Shown here in pieces: positions 10,709 to 12,657 of a stretch of DNA of 12,657 nucleotides (the stretch's first letter is position 1; the number at the start of each line of letters is the position of its first letter). The notes below the pieces were generated by a model. It saw nothing but the letters and a program-made list of their open reading frames with translations. It made no database searches and was not told the origin of the DNA. Source of the DNA: Ktedonobacterales bacterium (GTDB lineage Bacteria > Chloroflexota > Ktedonobacteria > Ktedonobacterales > JADMIN01). A program made the translations under genes and the position numbers. Where the stretch lies: the NCBI GenBank assembly GCA_015478575.1, contig JADMIN010000023.1, positions 1-12,657 of the forward strand, read 5' to 3'.

Positions 10709-12657
10709 ATGATTGTTCTTGATGATGTGATCGCCGCTACACAGGCCGAACCGCTGATCGCTGGGGCACGGAGCGCGTTCGAGGGTTTTGCCCACGATTC
10801 TCGCATCGTCACCCCAGACGATTGCTTTGTCGCGGTGCGCGGCGTCCACGGCGATGGGCATGACTTCCTGTTGGATGCGGTGGAGCGTGGCGCACGCGCC
10901 ATCTTGGCCGAGCGCGCGCGGCTCGATACGCTGCTCGCTGAGCAGCCTGACCTGCTCAACCGTCTGCGCTCCTCTGGCGCGGCCCTCCTCGTGGTGCCAG
11001 ATACGCGGGAGGCGCTGCGCCGTTACGCGGCCTATATCCTGCGCGCGTGGCATCCTACGGTGATCGCGGTCGCTGGCAGCACGGGCAAAACGACGACCAA
11101 AGAGGCCATCGCGGAGGTCTTGAGCCTGCGCTGGCCGACGTTCCGCTCTTGGCGTAATTTCAACGATTTGCTTGGCTTGCCGCTCTCTCTTGGGCGGCTG
11201 GAGCCGACTCATCAGTTCGTGGTCGTGGAGATGGGCGCCGATCACCCTGGCGAGATCGCGGAACTCTGCGCGGTCGCGCGGCCCACCATCGGCGTCATCA
11301 CCAACGTTAGCCCAACCCACCTGCTCTATTTCGGCAGCCTCGCCGCACTCGCGGATGAGCTGGGGCAGTTGCCGGCATCCTTGCCGCCAGACGGGCTGGC
11401 CGTGCTCAACGCGGATGATCCCACCACTGGCGCGATGCTGGCCCGCACCGCGGCCCGCCCGCTCCTCTTTGCGCCGCGCGCGCCCACCGATCCCGCCGAG
11501 ACGCGCATCCTCGCGCGTTACGCGGCACTGCCGCTGGGAGAAGAGGGGCGCACGGCGCTGACGCTCTCACCGTTCGAGGAAGGCCTTTCCTCAGCGCCCG
11601 TCACCTTCCCCCACTTGCATGGCGATCACTGGGCATACGCCGTGCTCGCGGCCCTGACGATCGGCGAGGTGTTGGGCGTCGCTCAGGGCGAGGCGCTGGA
11701 GGCGTTGCGCGAGCTCGAGCCGCTGCCGGGCCGGATGCGCTGGCTCGCTGGCGCGGATGGCGCTGCCCTGCTCGACGATTCGCATAATGCCACGCCGGCC
11801 AGCGCCGCGGCCGGTTTGGCCAGCTTAAGCGCCATCGCCGCCGCCCAGCGGGCACCTCGCATCGCCATCCTGGGGGACATGCTGCGCCTGGGCAATCTGG
11901 AGCACGAGGCGCATCGCGCGCTGGGGGGCGCCGCTGCGGCGCGGGCGGATTACCTGGTGACACAGGGGGTGCGCGCTGAGACACTCGCGGAGGAGGCCAT
12001 GCGCGCTGGACTGTCCGCCGAGCGCATCGCCATCACGCACACCGCCGAGGACGCGGCGACCGCCGCGCGTACTTTCGCCGCGCAGGCGCGAGCGGTCAGC
12101 GGCGCGCACGCCATCATCTATATCAAAGGCTCAGAAGAGATGCGCATGGAGCAGGTGACGGCGCGGCTGCTGGCTCATCCTGAGCAGGCCGAGGAGTGCC
12201 TGGACCGCCAAGCGCAGGCCTGGCAGCGGGTGGTCGTGATGCGCCCAGATCGCCCCACCTGGCTGGAGATTGACTTGAGTGCTATCGGCCAGAACACGCG
12301 ACTCCTCAAGGAGGTGGTGGGGCCGGATGTGCGCGTGCTCGCAAGCCTGAAAGCCGATGCCTATGGGCATGGCGCGCTCCGGGTGGCACGCACTGTGCTA
12401 CGTAATGGCGCCACATGGCTCGGCGTGGCCACGGTGAGTGAGGCGCAGCCGTTGCGTGAGGCGGGGATAACCGCGCCCATCCTGATCTTTGGCTATACGG
12501 CCCCCTGGCAAGCGCGCGATGCCGTGCGGCTGGATCTGCGCGCGACCGTCTATGGGCTGGAGTCGGCACGGGCGCTGGCGCGCGCCGCATGTGACCTGGG
12601 CCGCGAGATGCGCGTCCATATCAAGATTGATACGGGGATGGCGCGCCTGGGCCTGCG
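10709..12657 (+). CDS. Bifunctional MurF ligase-alanine racemase fusion, truncated by the window edge
   Basis: One open frame of 649 codons joins two peptidoglycan enzymes. Residues 1 to about 490 are MurF, which adds D-Ala-D-Ala to UDP-MurNAc-tripeptide with ATP: P-loop AGSTGKTTTK (122-131), VEMGADHPGEI (173-183), TNVSPTHLLYFGS (198-210), NADDP (234-238), LDDSHNATPAS (355-365), ILGDMLRLG (387-395) and YIKGSEEMRME (471-481). After a linker of about 25 residues, 518-649 is the front of alanine racemase, the PLP enzyme that makes D-Ala: WLEIDLSAI (518-526), SLKADAYGHG with PLP lysine K548, and KIDTGMARLGL (639-649). The catalytic Tyr and the C-terminal barrel lie beyond the edge. No stop separates the parts. 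GGAAAG, seven bases upstream of ATG 10709, is a modest ribosome site. The gene follows BCCP by 61 bases. Such fusions are well known in Bacteroidetes; I cannot tell how common they are in this lineage. Confidence 0.95.
   Translation, partial: MIVLDDVIAATQAEPLIAGARSAFEGFAHDSRIVTPDDCFVAVRGVHGDGHDFLLDAVERGARAILAERARLDTLLAEQPDLLNRLRSSGAALLVVPDTREALRRYAAYILRAWHPTVIAVAGSTGKTTTKEAIAEVLSLRWPTFRSWRNFNDLLGLPLSLGRLEPTHQFVVVEMGADHPGEIAELCAVARPTIGVITNVSPTHLLYFGSLAALADELGQLPASLPPDGLAVLNADDPTTGAMLARTAARPLLFAPRAPTDPAETRILARYAALPLGEEGRTALTLSPFEEGLSSAPVTFPHLHGDHWAYAVLAALTIGEVLGVAQGEALEALRELEPLPGRMRWLAGADGAALLDDSHNATPASAAAGLASLSAIAAAQRAPRIAILGDMLRLGNLEHEAHRALGGAAAARADYLVTQGVRAETLAEEAMRAGLSAERIAITHTAEDAATAARTFAAQARAVSGAHAIIYIKGSEEMRMEQVTARLLAHPEQAEECLDRQAQAWQRVVVMRPDRPTWLEIDLSAIGQNTRLLKEVVGPDVRVLASLKADAYGHGALRVARTVLRNGATWLGVATVSEAQPLREAGITAPILIFGYTAPWQARDAVRLDLRATVYGLESARALARAACDLGREMRVHIKIDTGMARLGL

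Overview
The window looks like chromosomal DNA from a GC-rich bacterium, most likely a member of the Chloroflexota. The reasons are two large Hanks-type Ser/Thr kinases with long Pro/Gly-rich linkers and one C-terminal transmembrane segment, actinobacterial/Chloroflexota-style HppD and homogentisate dioxygenase proteins, strong GC bias at third codon positions, and -35/-10 promoters of the TTGACG...TATACT type. The phylum is an inference from protein style, not a database result. No rRNA, tRNA, CRISPR array, insertion sequence or phage gene was seen.

Layout. (1) Positions 1-2015, minus strand: a tyrosine/phenylalanine catabolic operon, hpd (4-hydroxyphenylpyruvate dioxygenase) followed 29 bases later by homogentisate 1,2-dioxygenase, whose C-terminus runs off the left edge. 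(2) 2016-2645: a 630-base divergent intergenic region ending in a strong plus-strand promoter with nested inverted repeats. (3) 2646-4349, plus: an apparently active membrane Ser/Thr kinase with an extracytoplasmic NTF2-like domain. (4) 4454-4897, minus: a small hotdog-fold acyl-CoA thioesterase, convergent with the kinase. (5) 4898-5553: a gene-free stretch with two different short tandem repeats, hairpins and the promoter and leader of the next gene. (6) 5554-7227, plus: a class B penicillin-binding protein (transpeptidase). (7) 7501-10026, plus: a second membrane kinase-like protein whose catalytic HRD motif is HGN, so a predicted pseudokinase, with an extracytoplasmic BACON-like beta domain and a perfect 18-bp x4 coding repeat. 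(8) 10036-10647: a biotin carboxyl carrier protein, probably translationally coupled to the pseudokinase. (9) 10709 to the right edge: a MurF-alanine racemase fusion, truncated by the window end.

How the genes may work together. PBP, MurF and alanine racemase are peptidoglycan enzymes. MurF and Alr act in the cytoplasm (D-Ala supply and UDP-MurNAc-pentapeptide completion), and the PBP cross-links outside. In actinobacteria and firmicutes, PASTA-type Ser/Thr kinases control this pathway. Here two one-pass kinases, one apparently active and one apparently dead, surround the PBP but carry NTF2-like and BACON-like outer domains instead of PASTA repeats. That suggests a lineage-specific cell-wall signalling cluster (inference). 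The BCCP links the downstream operon to acyl-CoA carboxylation, but no biotin carboxylase or carboxyltransferase is present in the window.
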